From Microbacterium arabinogalactanolyticum (GTDB taxonomy: Bacteria > Actinomycetota > Actinomycetes > Actinomycetales > Microbacteriaceae): 64,000 nt of DNA. Every line of letters starts with the position of its first letter. Within the stretch, counting starts at the first letter, position 1. The notes under the pieces were generated by a model. It saw only the letters and a program-made list of their open reading frames with translations, was not told the origin of the DNA and made no database searches. Positions 43,907 through 54,562 of this stretch are shown here, in pieces. The position numbers were made by a program, and so were the translations under genes. Location of the stretch: the NCBI RefSeq assembly GCF_030268005.1, contig NZ_BRZC01000007.1, positions 426,297 to 490,296 on the forward strand. The letters run 5' to 3'.

Positions 43907-45225
43907 CGGAGGAGCCCTTCGTAATGGCGCTGCTGCAGCTGCGCGTCGATCTGCTTCACGGTCTCCAGTCCGACGCCCACGATGATCAGGATGGACGCGC
44001 CGCCGAACGGGAAGTTCTGGTTCGCCTGCACCGTTGCCAGCGCGACCAGCGGGATCAGCGCGACGATGCCGAGGTACAGCGAGCCCGGGAATGTGATGCG
44101 GGTGATCACGTAGTCCAGGTACTCCGCCGTGGGACGGCCGGCACGGATGCCGGGGATGAATCCGCCGTACTTCTTCATGTTGTCGGCGACCTCGACCGGG
44201 TTGAAGGTGATGGCCACGTAGAAGTAGGTGAACGCGATGATCAGCAGGAAGTAGATCAGCATGTACAGCGGCTGGTCGCCCGAGACGAGGTACGTCATGA
44301 TCCAGGTCACCCACGCGGCGGGCTCGCTGCCGTCGGTCGGGGTGTTGAACTGCGCGATCAGCATCGGCAGATACAGCAGCGACGAGGCGAAGATGATCGG
44401 GATCACACCCGCCATGTTCACCTTGATCGGGATGTAGGTGTTCGTGCCGCCGTAGGTGCGACGGCCCACCATGCGCTTGGCGTACTGCACCGGGACGCGT
44501 CGCTGGGACTGCTCGACGAAGACGACCAGGGTCATCACGACCAGGCCGATGACGAGCACGAGCAGGAAGGTCTCGAAGCCCTTGGCCTCGGCGATGTTCC
44601 ACATCGAGCTCGGGAAGGTCGCGGCGATCGAGGTGAAGATCAGCACGGACATGCCGTTGCCGATGCCCTTCTCGGTGACCAGCTCGGCCATCCACATGAT
44701 CAGGCCGGTGCCTGCGGTCAGGGAGATGATGATGAGCATCTGCGCCCACCACACGTCGTTCGTGAGCAGCTTCTGGCAGGCCGCATCGCCCGCCTGGCCG
44801 AAGAGCTGTCCGCTGCGGGTCACGGTCACCAGCGTCGCGGACTGCAGCAGCGCGAGCGCGATCGTCAGGTACCGGGTGTACTGGGTGAGCTTGGTCTGGC
44901 CCGCCTGGCCCTCCTGGTGGAGAGTCTCGAAGTGCGGGATGACCACGCGCAGCAGCTGCACGATGATCGTCGCGGTGATGTACGGCATGACGCCCAGCGC
45001 GAAGATCGAGAGCTTCAGCAGCGCGCCGCCGGAGAACAGGTTGACCAGCCCGAGGAGTCCCTCGGTGCCGGCGCTGGCGGCGAGGCACTGCTCGACGTTC
45101 GGGAAGTGAACGAACGGAGCCGGCACATTCGAGCCCAGACGGTACAGGGCGATGATGCCGATGGTGAAAAGGATCTTCGCACGCAGATCGGGCGTGCGGA
45201 AGATTCGCGCGATGGCGCTAAACAA
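43903..45225 (-). CDS. secY: Protein translocase subunit SecY (TTG start)
   Basis: A 440-residue, ten-helix channel of the Sec translocon. Diagnostic parts: ALYRLGSNVPAPFV, FSIFALGV-like LSIFALGVMPYITATIIVQL (first 20 residues of helix 2), QRRVPVQYAKR in the large cytoplasmic loop, and the final GVGLETVKQIDAQLQQRHYE. The start is a TTG at 45225, 7 bases after AGGAGG; no ATG or GTG is suitably placed. A hairpin separates it from rplO, so secY-adk-map-dsbA may form its own transcript. Confidence 0.95.
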   Translation of the reverse strand: MFSAIARIFRTPDLRAKILFTIGIIALYRLGSNVPAPFVHFPNVEQCLAASAGTEGLLGLVNLFSGGALLKLSIFALGVMPYITATIIVQLLRVVIPHFETLHQEGQAGQTKLTQYTRYLTIALALLQSATLVTVTRSGQLFGQAGDAACQKLLTNDVWWAQMLIIISLTAGTGLIMWMAELVTEKGIGNGMSVLIFTSIAATFPSSMWNIAEAKGFETFLLVLVIGLVVMTLVVFVEQSQRRVPVQYAKRMVGRRTYGGTNTYIPIKVNMAGVIPIIFASSLLYLPMLIAQFNTPTDGSEPAAWVTWIMTYLVSGDQPLYMLIYFLLIIAFTYFYVAITFNPVEVADNMKKYGGFIPGIRAGRPTAEYLDYVITRITFPGSLYLGIVALIPLVALATVQANQNFPFGGASILIIVGVGLETVKQIDAQLQQRHYEGLLR

Positions 45226-45289
45226 GGGCGTTCCTCCTGAAGGGATTGCCGAACGTCGAAGGACGGCCGAAAGTCCAGGGTAACGCACA

Positions 45290-45318
45290 GGAGGGGCCGG
45301 AGAATCTCCGACCCCTCC
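45290..45318 (-). terminator. Hairpin between rplO and secY
   Basis: GGAGGGG-c-CGGAG / CTCCG-a-CCCCTCC, 12 pairs with one mismatch and a 3-base loop, 20 bases after the rplO stop. A TACCCT -10-like hexamer lies just downstream on the minus strand (45277-45282) and could start a separate secY transcript. Confidence 0.6.
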
Positions 45319-45338
45319 CAGCGTTCACAGCTGAATGC

Positions 45339-45929
45339 TCAGTTGACCGAACCGCCGGCGGCGACGATCTTCTGCTCGGCGCTGCCGGACACCTTGTCGA
45401 CAGACACGGTGAGCTTGACCGAGATGTCGCCGTCCCCGAGGACCTTGACCTTCTCGTTCTTGCGCACGGCGCCCTTGGCGACCAGGTCGCTGACGGTGAC
45501 GTCGCCACCCTTCGGGTACAGCTCCGCGAGCTTGGCCAGGTTCACGACCTGGTACTCGACGCGGAACGGGTTCTTGAACCCGCGCAGCTTCGGGGTGCGC
45601 ATGTGCAGCGGCATCTGCCCACCCTCGAAGCCGACCCGCACGGTGTTGCGGGCCTTGGTGCCCTTGGTGCCGCGACCGGCGGTCTTGCCCTTGGAGCCCT
45701 CACCGCGACCCACACGGGTCTTCGGGGTGTTGGCGCCGGGGACCGGACGCAGGTGGTGGACCTTCAGGACGGCGGGACGCGAGACCTCGGCCTCGGCGTC
45801 CTTCTTGGCCGGTGCCTTCTTGGCGGCGGCCTTGGCCGGAGCGGCCTTGGCAGCTGCCGGCTTGGCGGCGGCCTTCTTCGGAGCGGCCTTGGGCGCCTTC
45901 TCCTCGACGGCTTCGTTCTTCTCAGCCAT
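45339..45929 (-). CDS. rplO: 50S ribosomal protein L15 with N-terminal extension
   Basis: L15 of 196 residues. The normal core starts around residue 53 ([20 protein letters not shown], then [15 protein letters not shown]). It is preceded by about 50 residues rich in Ala, Lys and Pro ([20 protein letters not shown]), making it longer than the usual 145 residues. The ATG at 45929 shares its A with the rpmD stop (TAATG), so the long start is real. Low-complexity tails of this kind recur on L17, L29 and S5 here. Confidence 0.95.
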   Translation of the reverse strand: MAEKNEAVEEKAPKAAPKKAAAKPAAAKAAPAKAAAKKAPAKKDAEAEVSRPAVLKVHHLRPVPGANTPKTRVGRGEGSKGKTAGRGTKGTKARNTVRVGFEGGQMPLHMRTPKLRGFKNPFRVEYQVVNLAKLAELYPKGGDVTVSDLVAKGAVRKNEKVKVLGDGDISVKLTVSVDKVSGSAEQKIVAAGGSVN

Positions 45930-46114
45930 TAGTCGATCTCCTCAACCTTGACGAGGTGAGCGACGGCGCGGACGTAACCGCGGGTCTGGGCGTCGTCGGG
46001 ACGGACGACCGAGTCGCCGATCCGCTTGAGACCCAGCGAACGCAGCGTGTCGCGCTGGTTCTGCTTCTCGCTCACCTTGGACTTGATCTGCGTGACCTTG
46101 AGGCGCTCGGCCAT
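45929..46114 (-). CDS. rpmD: 50S ribosomal protein L30
   Basis: L30 of 61 residues: [20 protein letters not shown] and [11 protein letters not shown], normal length. It lies between rpsE (adjacent at 46114) and rplO (TAATG overlap), the standard spc order. Confidence 0.97.
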   Translation of the reverse strand: MAERLKVTQIKSKVSEKQNQRDTLRSLGLKRIGDSVVRPDDAQTRGYVRAVAHLVKVEEID

Positions 46115-46806
46115 CAGGCACCTACCTTCTGCGCGGCGGCGGCGGCAGCGGCCTTCGCCTCGTTGCGGATGATGATCTGCGGCACGACGGCGTCGTACTC
46201 GAGACCACGGCGAGCCACGACGGCACGGGGCTCCTCGAGCGACTGCAGAGCCTCGACGGTCGCGTGCACGATGTTGATCGTGTTCGACGAACCGAGGGAC
46301 TTCGACAGCACGTCGTGGATACCGGCGCACTCGAGCACGGCGCGGACCGGACCACCGGCGATGACACCGGTACCGGCAGCGGCCGGACGCAGCAGCACCA
46401 CACCGGCAGCGGCCTCACCCTGCACCGGGTGCGGGATGGTCGAGCCGACGCGCGGGACGCGGAAGAAGTTGCGCTTGGCCTCTTCGACACCCTTCGAGAT
46501 CGCGAGGGGGACCTCGCGGGCCTTGCCGTAGCCGACGCCCACCAGACCGTTGCCGTCACCGACGACCACGAGAGCGGTGAAGCTGAAGCGACGACCGCCC
46601 TTCACGACCTTCGAGACGCGGTTGATGGTGACGACGCGCTCCAGGAACTGGTTGTCGCCACGGTCGCGCGAGTTGCGGTCGCGGCTCTGGCCGCGGTCAC
46701 GGCCGCCACGACGACCGTCGCGCTGCTCGCGCTGCGGCTCGCTCTGGGCCTGGCCCTCGGCAGCAGGCTGCTCGGTGGTCACTTCGTTCTCCTTGTTGTC
46801 ACTCAC
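46114..46806 (-). CDS. rpsE: 30S ribosomal protein S5 with charged N-terminal extension
   Basis: S5 of 230 residues. The core is [39 protein letters not shown] and [20 protein letters not shown], needed for decoding accuracy. Residues 1-50 are a Gln/Glu then Arg/Asp/Gly-rich tail ([20 protein letters not shown]), and the C-terminus is Ala-rich. GTG at 46806 overlaps the rplR stop as GTGA. Confidence 0.97.
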   Translation of the reverse strand: MSDNKENEVTTEQPAAEGQAQSEPQREQRDGRRGGRDRGQSRDRNSRDRGDNQFLERVVTINRVSKVVKGGRRFSFTALVVVGDGNGLVGVGYGKAREVPLAISKGVEEAKRNFFRVPRVGSTIPHPVQGEAAAGVVLLRPAAAGTGVIAGGPVRAVLECAGIHDVLSKSLGSSNTINIVHATVEALQSLEEPRAVVARRGLEYDAVVPQIIIRNEAKAAAAAAAQKVGA

Positions 46807-47162
46807 AGTGCCAGCCCCCCTTCGCGGGCGCCATCGGCGATGGCCGCGACACGACCGGCGTAGCGGTTGCCGCCACGGTCGAACACAGCCTCGGTGAAGC
46901 CGGCAGCCTTGGCGCGCTCGGCGAGCAGCTCGCCCACCTTGCGGGCCTTGGCGGTCTTGTCACCGTCGAAGGAGCGCAGGTCGGTCTCGAGCGTGGAAGC
47001 GGATGCCACGGTGTGGCCCTTGCTGTCGTCGACGAGCTGCACGAACACGTGGCGCGCGGAGCGGTTGACGACCAGACGCGGGCGGACGTCGGTGCCGACG
47101 ATCTTCTTGCGAAGACGCAGGTGACGACGCGCGCGGGCGGCGGACTTGGACTTGACAGCCAT
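46803..47162 (-). CDS. rplR: 50S ribosomal protein L18
   Basis: L18 of 119 residues, a 5S rRNA-binding protein. Diagnostic parts are [40 protein letters not shown] and the C-terminal [20 protein letters not shown]. Normal length, 2 bases after rplF. Confidence 0.98.
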   Translation of the reverse strand: MAVKSKSAARARRHLRLRKKIVGTDVRPRLVVNRSARHVFVQLVDDSKGHTVASASTLETDLRSFDGDKTAKARKVGELLAERAKAAGFTEAVFDRGGNRYAGRVAAIADGAREGGLAL

Positions 47163-47164
47163 GG

Positions 47165-47701
47165 TTACTTACCAGCCTTTCCGGCCTTGCGACGCACGAC
47201 CTCGCCGGCGTAACGCACGCCCTTGCCCTTGTACGGCTCGGGCTTGCGGATCTTGCGGATGTTCGCAGCTGCCTCGCCGACAGCCTGCTTGCTGATCCCG
47301 CTGACGGTCAGCTTGTTCGTGCCCTCGACCGTCAGGGTGATGCCGGCGGGCGGGTCGATCAGGACCGGGTGCGAGAAGCCGAGGGCGAACTCGACCGAGT
47401 TGCCCTTCTGCTGCACGCGGTAACCGGTGCCGACGACCTCGAGGCCCTTGGTGTAGCCCTGGGTCACGCCGATGATGTCGTTGCTGATGAGCGTGCGGGT
47501 CAGGCCGTGAAGCGACCGGGACGCGCGCTCGTCGTCGGGGCGGGTGACCAGAACCTGGTTCTCCTGCACCTCGACCTGGATGGGAGAGGCGACCGTGAGG
47601 GTGAGCTCACCCTTGGGGCCCTTCACCGCGACCTCACGGCCGTCGACCGAAACGGTCACGCCCGCGGGGATCTCGATGGGAAGTCGTCCGATACGAGACA
47701 T
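47165..47701 (-). CDS. rplF: 50S ribosomal protein L6
   Basis: L6 of 178 residues with two homologous domains. [20 protein letters not shown] begins the first, and the C-terminal signature is [17 protein letters not shown]. It sits near the factor-binding centre of the 50S. Follows rpsH by 6 bases. Confidence 0.98.
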   Translation of the reverse strand: MSRIGRLPIEIPAGVTVSVDGREVAVKGPKGELTLTVASPIQVEVQENQVLVTRPDDERASRSLHGLTRTLISNDIIGVTQGYTKGLEVVGTGYRVQQKGNSVEFALGFSHPVLIDPPAGITLTVEGTNKLTVSGISKQAVGEAAANIRKIRKPEPYKGKGVRYAGEVVRRKAGKAGK

Positions 47702-47707
47702 GTCAGA

Positions 47708-48106
47708 TCACCACACGTAGGCGAGAACTTCTCCGCCCACGCCCTTCTGCTCTGCCTGACGGTCCGTGAGGAGACCGGAGGAGGTGGACAGGATGGCAAC
47801 ACCCAGGCCGCCGAGGACCTTGGGCAGCTCGGTCGACTTCGCGTAGACGCGGAGACCGGGCTTCGACACGCGCTTGATGCCGGCGATGGAGCGCTCACGG
47901 TTGGGACCGTACTTGAGCGACAGGGTGAGGCTGCTGCCGACGCGGGCGTCGGTCACCTCGAAGCCGGCGATGTAGCCCTCCTTCTGGAGGATCTCGGCGA
48001 TGTTCGTCTTGAGCTTGCTCGACGGCATGGTCACGGAGTCGTGGTGCGCCGAGTTCGCGTTGCGCAGACGGGTCAGCATGTCTGCGACCGGGTCTGTCAT
48101 TGTCAT
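47708..48106 (-). CDS. rpsH: 30S ribosomal protein S8
   Basis: S8 of 132 residues: [40 protein letters not shown] and the C-terminal [20 protein letters not shown]. It binds 16S rRNA helix 21. In E. coli S8 is the spc autoregulator. Here it is preceded by a terminator-like hairpin and a promoter-like element, so rpsH may begin a separate transcript. rpsN is not found between rplE and rpsH. Confidence 0.98.
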   Translation of the reverse strand: MTMTDPVADMLTRLRNANSAHHDSVTMPSSKLKTNIAEILQKEGYIAGFEVTDARVGSSLTLSLKYGPNRERSIAGIKRVSKPGLRVYAKSTELPKVLGGLGVAILSTSSGLLTDRQAEQKGVGGEVLAYVW

Positions 48107-48197
48107 GGTGGTTTCCTTCGTTCATGAGGTTCCGGCTGCCGTTACACGACAGACGGCCTGCTATGAGCACGGTGTCCGAGCGGACACACAATCTTCA

Positions 48198-48203
48198 ATT
48201 GTA
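48198..48203 (-). promoter_or_regulatory. Possible internal promoter (-10) ahead of rpsH
   Basis: TACAAT on the minus strand, 7 bases downstream of the rplE terminator-like hairpin and about 92 bases before the rpsH ATG. The leader has a TGTCC-GAGC-GGACA hairpin. No good -35 is seen. Confidence 0.35.
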
Positions 48204-48209
48204 CGGGAC

Positions 48210-48242
48210 GTGGGGAGGGATGCCTGACGCATCCCTCCCCAC
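48210..48242 (-). terminator. Terminator-like hairpin between rplE and rpsH
   Basis: GTGGGGAGGGATGC / GCATCCCTCCCCAC, a perfect 14-bp stem with a 5-base loop, 8 bases after the rplE stop. There is no long T-run. It interrupts the spc operon. Confidence 0.7.
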
Positions 48243-48250
48243 CTCTCCGC

Positions 48251-48841
48251 TTACGCCGCGGCGTCGGTCGACTTGAACGGGAAGCCGAGCGCCTTCAGCA
48301 GCGCGCGACCCTCGTCGTCGGTCTTGGCCGTGGTGACCACGGTGATGTCGAAACCGCGGACGCGGTCGATCTTGTCCTGATCGATCTCGTGGAACACGCT
48401 CTGCTCCTGGAGACCGAAGGTGTAGTTGCCGTTCCCGTCGAACTGGTCGCCCGACAGACCGCGGAAGTCGCGGATGCGGGGCAGCGACAGGTTCACCAGA
48501 CGGTCCAGGAACTCCCACGCGCGGTCACCGCGGAGGGTGACGTGCGCGCCGATGGCCTGTCCCTCGCGCAGCTTGAACTGCGCGATCGACTTGCGAGCCT
48601 TGGTGACGATGGGCTTCTGACCGGTGATCCGGGTGAGGTCGTCGACCGCACCATCGATCACCTTGCTGTCGCGAGCCGCCTCGCCGACACCGGTGTTGAC
48701 GACGACCTTGACCAGGCCGGGGATCTGCATGACGTTGGCGTAGCCGAACTGCTCCTGCAGAGCCTTCTTGATCTCGGTGTTGTACTTGGCCTTCAGGCGG
48801 GGCTGCACCTTGACAGCCTCCGCAGCCTCAGTCGCTGCCAT
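48251..48841 (-). CDS. rplE: 50S ribosomal protein L5
   Basis: L5 of 196 residues, binding 5S rRNA and P-site tRNA. It shows [51 protein letters not shown] and the C-terminal [19 protein letters not shown]. The ATG overlaps the rplX stop as TGATG. A strong hairpin follows its stop. Confidence 0.98.
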   Translation of the reverse strand: MAATEAAEAVKVQPRLKAKYNTEIKKALQEQFGYANVMQIPGLVKVVVNTGVGEAARDSKVIDGAVDDLTRITGQKPIVTKARKSIAQFKLREGQAIGAHVTLRGDRAWEFLDRLVNLSLPRIRDFRGLSGDQFDGNGNYTFGLQEQSVFHEIDQDKIDRVRGFDITVVTTAKTDDEGRALLKALGFPFKSTDAAA

Positions 48842-49200
48842 CAGAGGTCCTTACCTGACTTCTTCGCGTAGCGCACGCGGACCGTGCGCTTCACGCCGTC
48901 CTTGACCTGCTCCTCGACCCGGTGGCCGACGCGGGTCGGCTGCTTGGTCGAGGGGTCGACGACGGCGACGTTGGAGATGTGGATCGGGGCCTCGACGGTC
49001 TCGATCCCACCCGTCTTGGTGCCGCGCTGGGTCTGGCCGACACGGGTGTGCTTGGTGACGTAGTTCACGCCCTCCACCACGACGCGGTTCTGCTCGACGA
49101 GGACCTCGAGGACCTTGCCCTGCTTGCCGCGGTCGCCGCCCTTGTCCTGCTTGCGACCGGTGATGACCTGAACCAGGTCGCCCTTCTTGATGTTCGCCAT
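48841..49200 (-). CDS. rplX: 50S ribosomal protein L24
   Basis: L24 of 119 residues with the KOW motif: [39 protein letters not shown] and [20 protein letters not shown]. It is an early assembly protein at the exit tunnel. Normal length, 2 bases after rplN. Confidence 0.98.
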   Translation of the reverse strand: MANIKKGDLVQVITGRKQDKGGDRGKQGKVLEVLVEQNRVVVEGVNYVTKHTRVGQTQRGTKTGGIETVEAPIHISNVAVVDPSTKQPTRVGHRVEEQVKDGVKRTVRVRYAKKSGKDL

Positions 49201-49202
49201 GA

Positions 49203-49571
49203 TCAGATGACCTCCGGGGCGAGCGAGACGATCTTCATGAACTTCTTGTCGCGAAGCTCACGACCGACCGGTCCGAAGATACGGGTGCCGCGGGGCTCCC
49301 CGTCGTTCTTCAGGATCACGGCGGCGTTCTCGTCGAACTTGATGTACGAGCCGTCGGGACGGCGCGTGGACTTGACGGTGCGGACGATGACGGCCTTGAC
49401 CACATCGCCCTTCTTGACGTTTCCACCGGGGATCGCGTCCTTGACCGTCGCGACGATGGTGTCGCCCAGGCCCGCGTAACGACGGCTGGAACCGCCGAGA
49501 ACACGGATGGTGAGCAGCTCCTTCGCGCCGGTGTTGTCGGCGACCTTGAGGCGAGACTCGGTCTGAATCAC
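49203..49571 (-). CDS. rplN: 50S ribosomal protein L14
   Basis: L14 of 122 residues: [40 protein letters not shown] and [20 protein letters not shown]. It forms bridge B8. GTG start at 49571 overlaps the rpsQ stop as GTGA, so S10 and spc genes run on without a break here. Confidence 0.98.
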   Translation of the reverse strand: MIQTESRLKVADNTGAKELLTIRVLGGSSRRYAGLGDTIVATVKDAIPGGNVKKGDVVKAVIVRTVKSTRRPDGSYIKFDENAAVILKNDGEPRGTRIFGPVGRELRDKKFMKIVSLAPEVI

Positions 49572-49882
49572 TTTGCCTTCTCCAGGATCTCCACCAGACG
49601 CCAGCGCTTGGTGGCGCTCAGCGGGCGGGTCTCGTTGATGAGGACCAGGTCGCCGATGCCGGCGCTGTTGGTCTCGTCGTGGGCCTTGACCTTCGAGGTC
49701 TGGCGGATGACCTTGCCGTAAAGCGGGTGCTTCACGCGGTCCTCGACCTCGACCACGATGGTCTTGTCCATCTTGTCGCTGACCACGTAGCCACGGCGGG
49801 CCTTGCGGTAACCACGGGCGTCGGCGTCGCGCACGTCGTGCGCGGCGTGCTCAACGGCCTCAGCAGCCTTCTTCTCAGCCAT
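49568..49882 (-). CDS. rpsQ: 30S ribosomal protein S17
   Basis: S17 of 104 residues: [39 protein letters not shown] and [20 protein letters not shown]. An N-terminal extension of about 20 residues ([20 protein letters not shown]) precedes the core. Start overlaps the rpmC stop as TAATG. Confidence 0.97.
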   Translation of the reverse strand: MAEKKAAEAVEHAAHDVRDADARGYRKARRGYVVSDKMDKTIVVEVEDRVKHPLYGKVIRQTSKVKAHDETNSAGIGDLVLINETRPLSATKRWRLVEILEKAK

Positions 49883-50196
49883 TACTCGGCCTCCTCCTTC
49901 GGCGCGTCGGCCTCTTCAGCCTTCTTCGCCTTCGCCTTGGACGCCTTCTTGGCCGGAGCCTCGACCGGAGCGGGCGTCGCACGGATGCCCAGCTCGCGCT
50001 CGCGGATCACGGTGTACAGGCGCGCGATGTCGCGCTTGACGGCGCGGATGCGGCCGTGGCTCTCCAGCTGGCCGGTGGCCGACTGGAAACGGAGGTTGAA
50101 CAGCTCCTCCTTGGCCTTGCGCAGCTCCTCGACGAGGCGCTGGTCTTCGAACGTGTCGAGCTCGGCAGGTGCGAGCTCCTTGGTGCCGATCGCCAT
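49882..50196 (-). CDS. rpmC: 50S ribosomal protein L29 with C-terminal tail
   Basis: L29 of 104 residues. The core is [20 protein letters not shown] and [20 protein letters not shown], near the tunnel exit where trigger factor and SRP dock. Typical L29 has 60-70 residues; about 35 extra C-terminal residues are Ala/Lys/Glu-rich ([20 protein letters not shown]). TAATG overlaps occur at both ends. Confidence 0.96.
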   Translation of the reverse strand: MAIGTKELAPAELDTFEDQRLVEELRKAKEELFNLRFQSATGQLESHGRIRAVKRDIARLYTVIRERELGIRATPAPVEAPAKKASKAKAKKAEEADAPKEEAE

Positions 50197-50615
50197 TACG
50201 CGTCGCCCTCCTCGCGCTTGATGATGCGTGCCTTGAGCGGCAGCTTGTGAATGGCCCGGGTGAGGGCTTCGCGTGCGAGCTCCTCGTTCACGCCCGCGAC
50301 CTCGAAGAGGACACGGCCCGGCTTGACGTTGGCGACCCACCACTCGGGGGAACCCTTACCGGAACCCATGCGGGTCTCGGCAGGCTTCTTGGTGAGGGGA
50401 CGGTCGGGGTAGATGTTGATCCACACCTTTCCACCGCGCTTGATGTGACGCGTCATGGCGATACGAGCGGACTCGATCTGACGGTTGGTCACGTAAGCGG
50501 GAGTCAGAGCCTGGATGCCGAACTCGCCGAAGGAGACCTTCGTGCCGCCGGTCGCCTGGCCCGAACGCTTCGGGTGGTGCTGCTTGCGGTACTTGACCTT
50601 GCGAGGGATGAGCAT
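50196..50615 (-). CDS. rplP: 50S ribosomal protein L16
   Basis: L16 of 139 residues: [40 protein letters not shown] and [20 protein letters not shown]. It organises the A-site tRNA region. Normal length; TAATG overlap with rpsC. Confidence 0.98.
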   Translation of the reverse strand: MLIPRKVKYRKQHHPKRSGQATGGTKVSFGEFGIQALTPAYVTNRQIESARIAMTRHIKRGGKVWINIYPDRPLTKKPAETRMGSGKGSPEWWVANVKPGRVLFEVAGVNEELAREALTRAIHKLPLKARIIKREEGDA

Positions 50616-51361
50616 TATGCCGACGCTCCTTCTGCGACAGGCGCCTCGTTGCGAGGCGCGCGACGACGGTCGCCACGCTCGCGCTGCGGCTTCATGTTGG
50701 CCTGCTCGCGTGCGAGTTCCTTGTTGGTGAGGTCGCCCTTGTAGATCCAGACCTTCACGCCGATGCGGCCGAAGGTGGTCTTGGCCTCGTAGAAGCCGTA
50801 GTCGATGTTCGCGCGCAGCGTGTGCAGCGGCACACGACCCTCGCGGTAGAACTCGGAGCGGCTCATCTCCGCGCCGCCGAGGCGGCCGGAGACCTGGATG
50901 CGGATGCCCTTGGCGCCGGCGCGCTGCGCGCCCTGCAGACCCTTGCGCATCGCACGACGGAACGCCACGCGAGCAGACAGCTGCTCGGCGATGCCCTGCG
51001 CGACGAGCTGAGCGTCGGCCTCGGGGTTCTTGACCTCGAGGATGTTCAGCTGGATCTGCTTGCCGGTGAGCTTCTCGAGGTCACCGCGGATGCGCTCGGC
51101 CTCGGCGCCACGGCGGCCGATGACGATGCCCGGACGTGCGGTGTGGATGTCCACACGCACGCGGTCGCGGGTGCGCTCGATCTCGATGCCCGAGACGCCG
51201 GCGCGGTCGAGCTGCGTCTGCAGCAGGCGACGGATCTTGATGTCCTCGGCGACGTAGTCGGCGTAACGCTGGCCGGGCTTCGTCGAGTCCGAGAACCAGC
51301 GAGACACGTGGTCCGTGGTGATGCCGAGGCGGAAGCCGTACGGGTTGACTTTCTGGCCCAT
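50615..51361 (-). CDS. rpsC: 30S ribosomal protein S3
   Basis: S3 of 248 residues: [20 protein letters not shown], the KH domain with [20 protein letters not shown], and [20 protein letters not shown]. It helps form the mRNA entry channel. The C-terminus is a basic tail ([20 protein letters not shown]). TAATG overlap with rplV. Confidence 0.98.
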   Translation of the reverse strand: MGQKVNPYGFRLGITTDHVSRWFSDSTKPGQRYADYVAEDIKIRRLLQTQLDRAGVSGIEIERTRDRVRVDIHTARPGIVIGRRGAEAERIRGDLEKLTGKQIQLNILEVKNPEADAQLVAQGIAEQLSARVAFRRAMRKGLQGAQRAGAKGIRIQVSGRLGGAEMSRSEFYREGRVPLHTLRANIDYGFYEAKTTFGRIGVKVWIYKGDLTNKELAREQANMKPQRERGDRRRAPRNEAPVAEGASA

Positions 51362-51759
51362 TACTTGCTCGCCTTCTTCGTCTTGGCCGCCGGAGCCGCG
51401 TCAGCGACCTCGGGGGTGGCCAGCACGACCGTGATGTGGCTCGTGCGCTTCTTGATCTGGAAAGCGCGACCCTGAGCGCGGGGCTGGAAACGCTTGAGCG
51501 TCGTGCCCTCGTCGACGTACGCGTTCTTCACGTACAGGTCCTGCTCGTCCAGGTACTCGCCGTCGCGATCGGCCTTGACCTGTGCGTTCGCGATCGCAGC
51601 GTGCACGAGCTTGTAGATCGGCTCGCTTGCGCCCTGCGGGGCGAACTTGAGGATGGCCAGTGCTTCCTGCGCCTGCTTGCCCTTGATGAGGGCGACGACA
51701 CGACGAGCCTTCTGCGGGGTCACGCGGATGTGCTTCACGCGTGCGATGGAGTCGACCAT
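51361..51759 (-). CDS. rplV: 50S ribosomal protein L22
   Basis: L22 of 132 residues: [20 protein letters not shown] and the tunnel-lining hairpin region [26 protein letters not shown]. Part of the exit-tunnel constriction, a macrolide-resistance position. TAATG overlaps with rpsS and rpsC. Confidence 0.98.
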   Translation of the reverse strand: MVDSIARVKHIRVTPQKARRVVALIKGKQAQEALAILKFAPQGASEPIYKLVHAAIANAQVKADRDGEYLDEQDLYVKNAYVDEGTTLKRFQPRAQGRAFQIKKRTSHITVVLATPEVADAAPAAKTKKASK

Positions 51760-52040
51760 TAGCGGCGCCGCCCCTTCTTGTCGTCCTTCACGTGGCCGCG
51801 GAAGGTGCGGGTGGGCGCGAACTCGCCCAGCTTGTGGCCGACCATGGTCTCGGTCACGAACACGGGGATGTGCTTGCGACCGTCGTGGACGGCGATCGTG
51901 TGACCCAGCATGGCCGGGATGATCATCGACCGGCGGGACCAGGTCTTGATGACGTTCTTGGAACCGGCCTCGTTCTGACCGACCACCTTGCGAAGCAGGT
52001 GCTCGTCGACGAAGGGGCCCTTCTTAAGACTGCGTGGCAT
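51759..52040 (-). CDS. rpsS: 30S ribosomal protein S19
   Basis: S19 of 93 residues: [39 protein letters not shown] and [20 protein letters not shown]. Located in the 30S head near the A site. Normal length, 12 bases after rplB. Confidence 0.98.
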   Translation of the reverse strand: MPRSLKKGPFVDEHLLRKVVGQNEAGSKNVIKTWSRRSMIIPAMLGHTIAVHDGRKHIPVFVTETMVGHKLGEFAPTRTFRGHVKDDKKGRRR

Positions 52041-52052
52041 CTTCCTCTACTC

Positions 52053-52892
<840 letters not shown>

Positions 52893-52912
52893 TATCTGTC
52901 CTTATCCCCCGG

Positions 52913-53233
52913 TCAGCCGACTGCCGTGAAGATGTCGATGGAACCCGACTTCAGCGCGACGATGGCGCGCTTGGTGTCCTTGCGCTTACCGGTGCCGAAA
53001 CGGGTGCGGCGGGCCTTGCCGACGCGGTTGATCGTGTTGACCGAAGCCACCTTGACGCCGAAGATCTTCTCGATGGCGAGCTTGATCTCGGTCTTCGAGG
53101 CGCGGGGGTCCACCAGGAAGGTGTACTTGCCCTCGTCGATCAGACCGTAGCTCTTCTCGGAGACGACCGGGCCCAGGATGATGTCGCGCGGGTCCTTGTT
53201 CAGGGCCGTTGCGAGGATGTTCTGCTCAGTCAT
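52913..53233 (-). CDS. rplW: 50S ribosomal protein L23
   Basis: L23 of 106 residues, the docking site for trigger factor and [43 protein letters not shown] and [23 protein letters not shown] overlaps the rplD stop as ATGA. Confidence 0.98.
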   Translation of the reverse strand: MTEQNILATALNKDPRDIILGPVVSEKSYGLIDEGKYTFLVDPRASKTEIKLAIEKIFGVKVASVNTINRVGKARRTRFGTGKRKDTKRAIVALKSGSIDIFTAVG

Positions 53234-53892
53234 GCCGAGACCTCCTCGGTTGCGCCGGTCTTCGAGGCGATGAAGGCCTCGAGGGCGGCCTTGGTGAAGA
53301 CGATGTCGTCGGAGACGACCACGTCGTAGGCGTTCAGCTGGTCGAAGCTGAGCACGTGCACGTTCGGAAGGTTCCGGACGCTCTTCACGGTCAGCTCGTC
53401 GCTGCGCTCGATGACGACGAGCACGTTCTTCGGACCGGCGACGGCGGCGAGCAGGCCCGCAGCGGTCTTGGTCGAAGGCGTGGCGTCGGCGACGAAGGCC
53501 TCGACAGCGTGCAGGCGCTCACCGCGGAAGCGGTCGCTGAGCGCGCCCAGCAGGGCGGCGGCGATCATCTTCTTGGGGGTGCGCTGCGAGTAGTCGCGCG
53601 GCTTCGGGCCGTGGACGATGCCACCACCGGTCATGTGCGGCGCGCGGATGGAGCCCTGGCGGGCGTTACCCGTGCCCTTCTGCTTGAAGGGCTTGCGGCC
53701 TGCACCGGAGACCTCACCGCGACGCTTGGTCGAGTGGGTGCCCTGGCGTGCGGCAGCGAGCTGCGCGACGACGACCTGGTGGATCAGCGGGACGTTGGTC
53801 TTGACGTCGAAGATGGCGGCGGGCAGCTCGATGGAGCCGGCCTTCTTGCCGTCGACTGCGATGACGTCGAGCGCGAGAGTCGAGTCAGCCAT
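53230..53892 (-). CDS. rplD: 50S ribosomal protein L4
   Basis: L4 of 220 residues. The tunnel loop region reads [40 protein letters not shown] and the core continues [20 protein letters not shown]. In E. coli L4 represses the S10 operon through the leader; a long structured leader exists here too (54872-55207). Follows rplC by 2 bases. Confidence 0.98.
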   Translation of the reverse strand: MADSTLALDVIAVDGKKAGSIELPAAIFDVKTNVPLIHQVVVAQLAAARQGTHSTKRRGEVSGAGRKPFKQKGTGNARQGSIRAPHMTGGGIVHGPKPRDYSQRTPKKMIAAALLGALSDRFRGERLHAVEAFVADATPSTKTAAGLLAAVAGPKNVLVVIERSDELTVKSVRNLPNVHVLSFDQLNAYDVVVSDDIVFTKAALEAFIASKTGATEEVSA

Positions 53893-53894
53893 GA

Positions 53895-54554
53895 TCAGGC
53901 ACCCTTCACTGCGTTGCGGACGAAGACGATGCGACCACGTGCGCCGGGGACGGCGCCCTTGACGAGCAGCAGACCCTTCTCGACGTCGACGGCGTGCACC
54001 GTGAGGTTGAGGACGGTCACGCGCTCGCCACCCATACGGCCGGCCATGCGCATGCCCTTGAACACGCGGCTCGGGGTCGACGAGGCGCCGATCGAGCCGG
54101 GCTTGCGGTGGTTGCGGTGCGCACCGTGCGATGCCGAGACGCCCTTGAAGTTGTGGCGCTTCATGACACCCGCGGTGCCCTTGCCCTTGCTGGTGCCCAC
54201 GACGTCGACCAGCTGGCCGGCCTCGAAGGTGCCGTCAACGGTCAGCTCCTGGCCGAGCGCGTAGTCAGCGGCATCCGCGGTGCGGATCTCGGTGACGTGG
54301 CGACGCGGCGTGACGCCGGCGGCCTCGAAGTGAGCGGTGAGCGGCTTGTTGACCTTGCGGGGGTCGATCTGACCGTAGGCGATCTGAACGGCGTTGTAGC
54401 CGTCCTTCTCGGGGGTACGGATCTGGGTGACCACGTTCGGGGCCAGCTCGATGACGGTGACGGGAACGAGCTTGCCGTTCTCGTTCCACACCTGGGTCAT
54501 GCCGAGCTTGGTGCCGAGCATGCCCTTGGAGATCTTTGCGTTGATGTCAGCCAT
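53895..54554 (-). CDS. rplC: 50S ribosomal protein L3
   Basis: L3 of 219 residues: [40 protein letters not shown] and [20 protein letters not shown]. One of the first 50S assembly proteins, reaching towards the peptidyl-transferase centre. 8 bases after rpsJ. Confidence 0.98.
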   Translation of the reverse strand: MADINAKISKGMLGTKLGMTQVWNENGKLVPVTVIELAPNVVTQIRTPEKDGYNAVQIAYGQIDPRKVNKPLTAHFEAAGVTPRRHVTEIRTADAADYALGQELTVDGTFEAGQLVDVVGTSKGKGTAGVMKRHNFKGVSASHGAHRNHRKPGSIGASSTPSRVFKGMRMAGRMGGERVTVLNLTVHAVDVEKGLLLVKGAVPGARGRIVFVRNAVKGA

Positions 54555-54562
54555 GTCGAACC

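Noticed and set aside
48107..48250. rpsN (S14) in its usual place
   Set aside because: The gap is shorter than even the 61-residue type and shows no zinc-ribbon or S14 signature in any frame.
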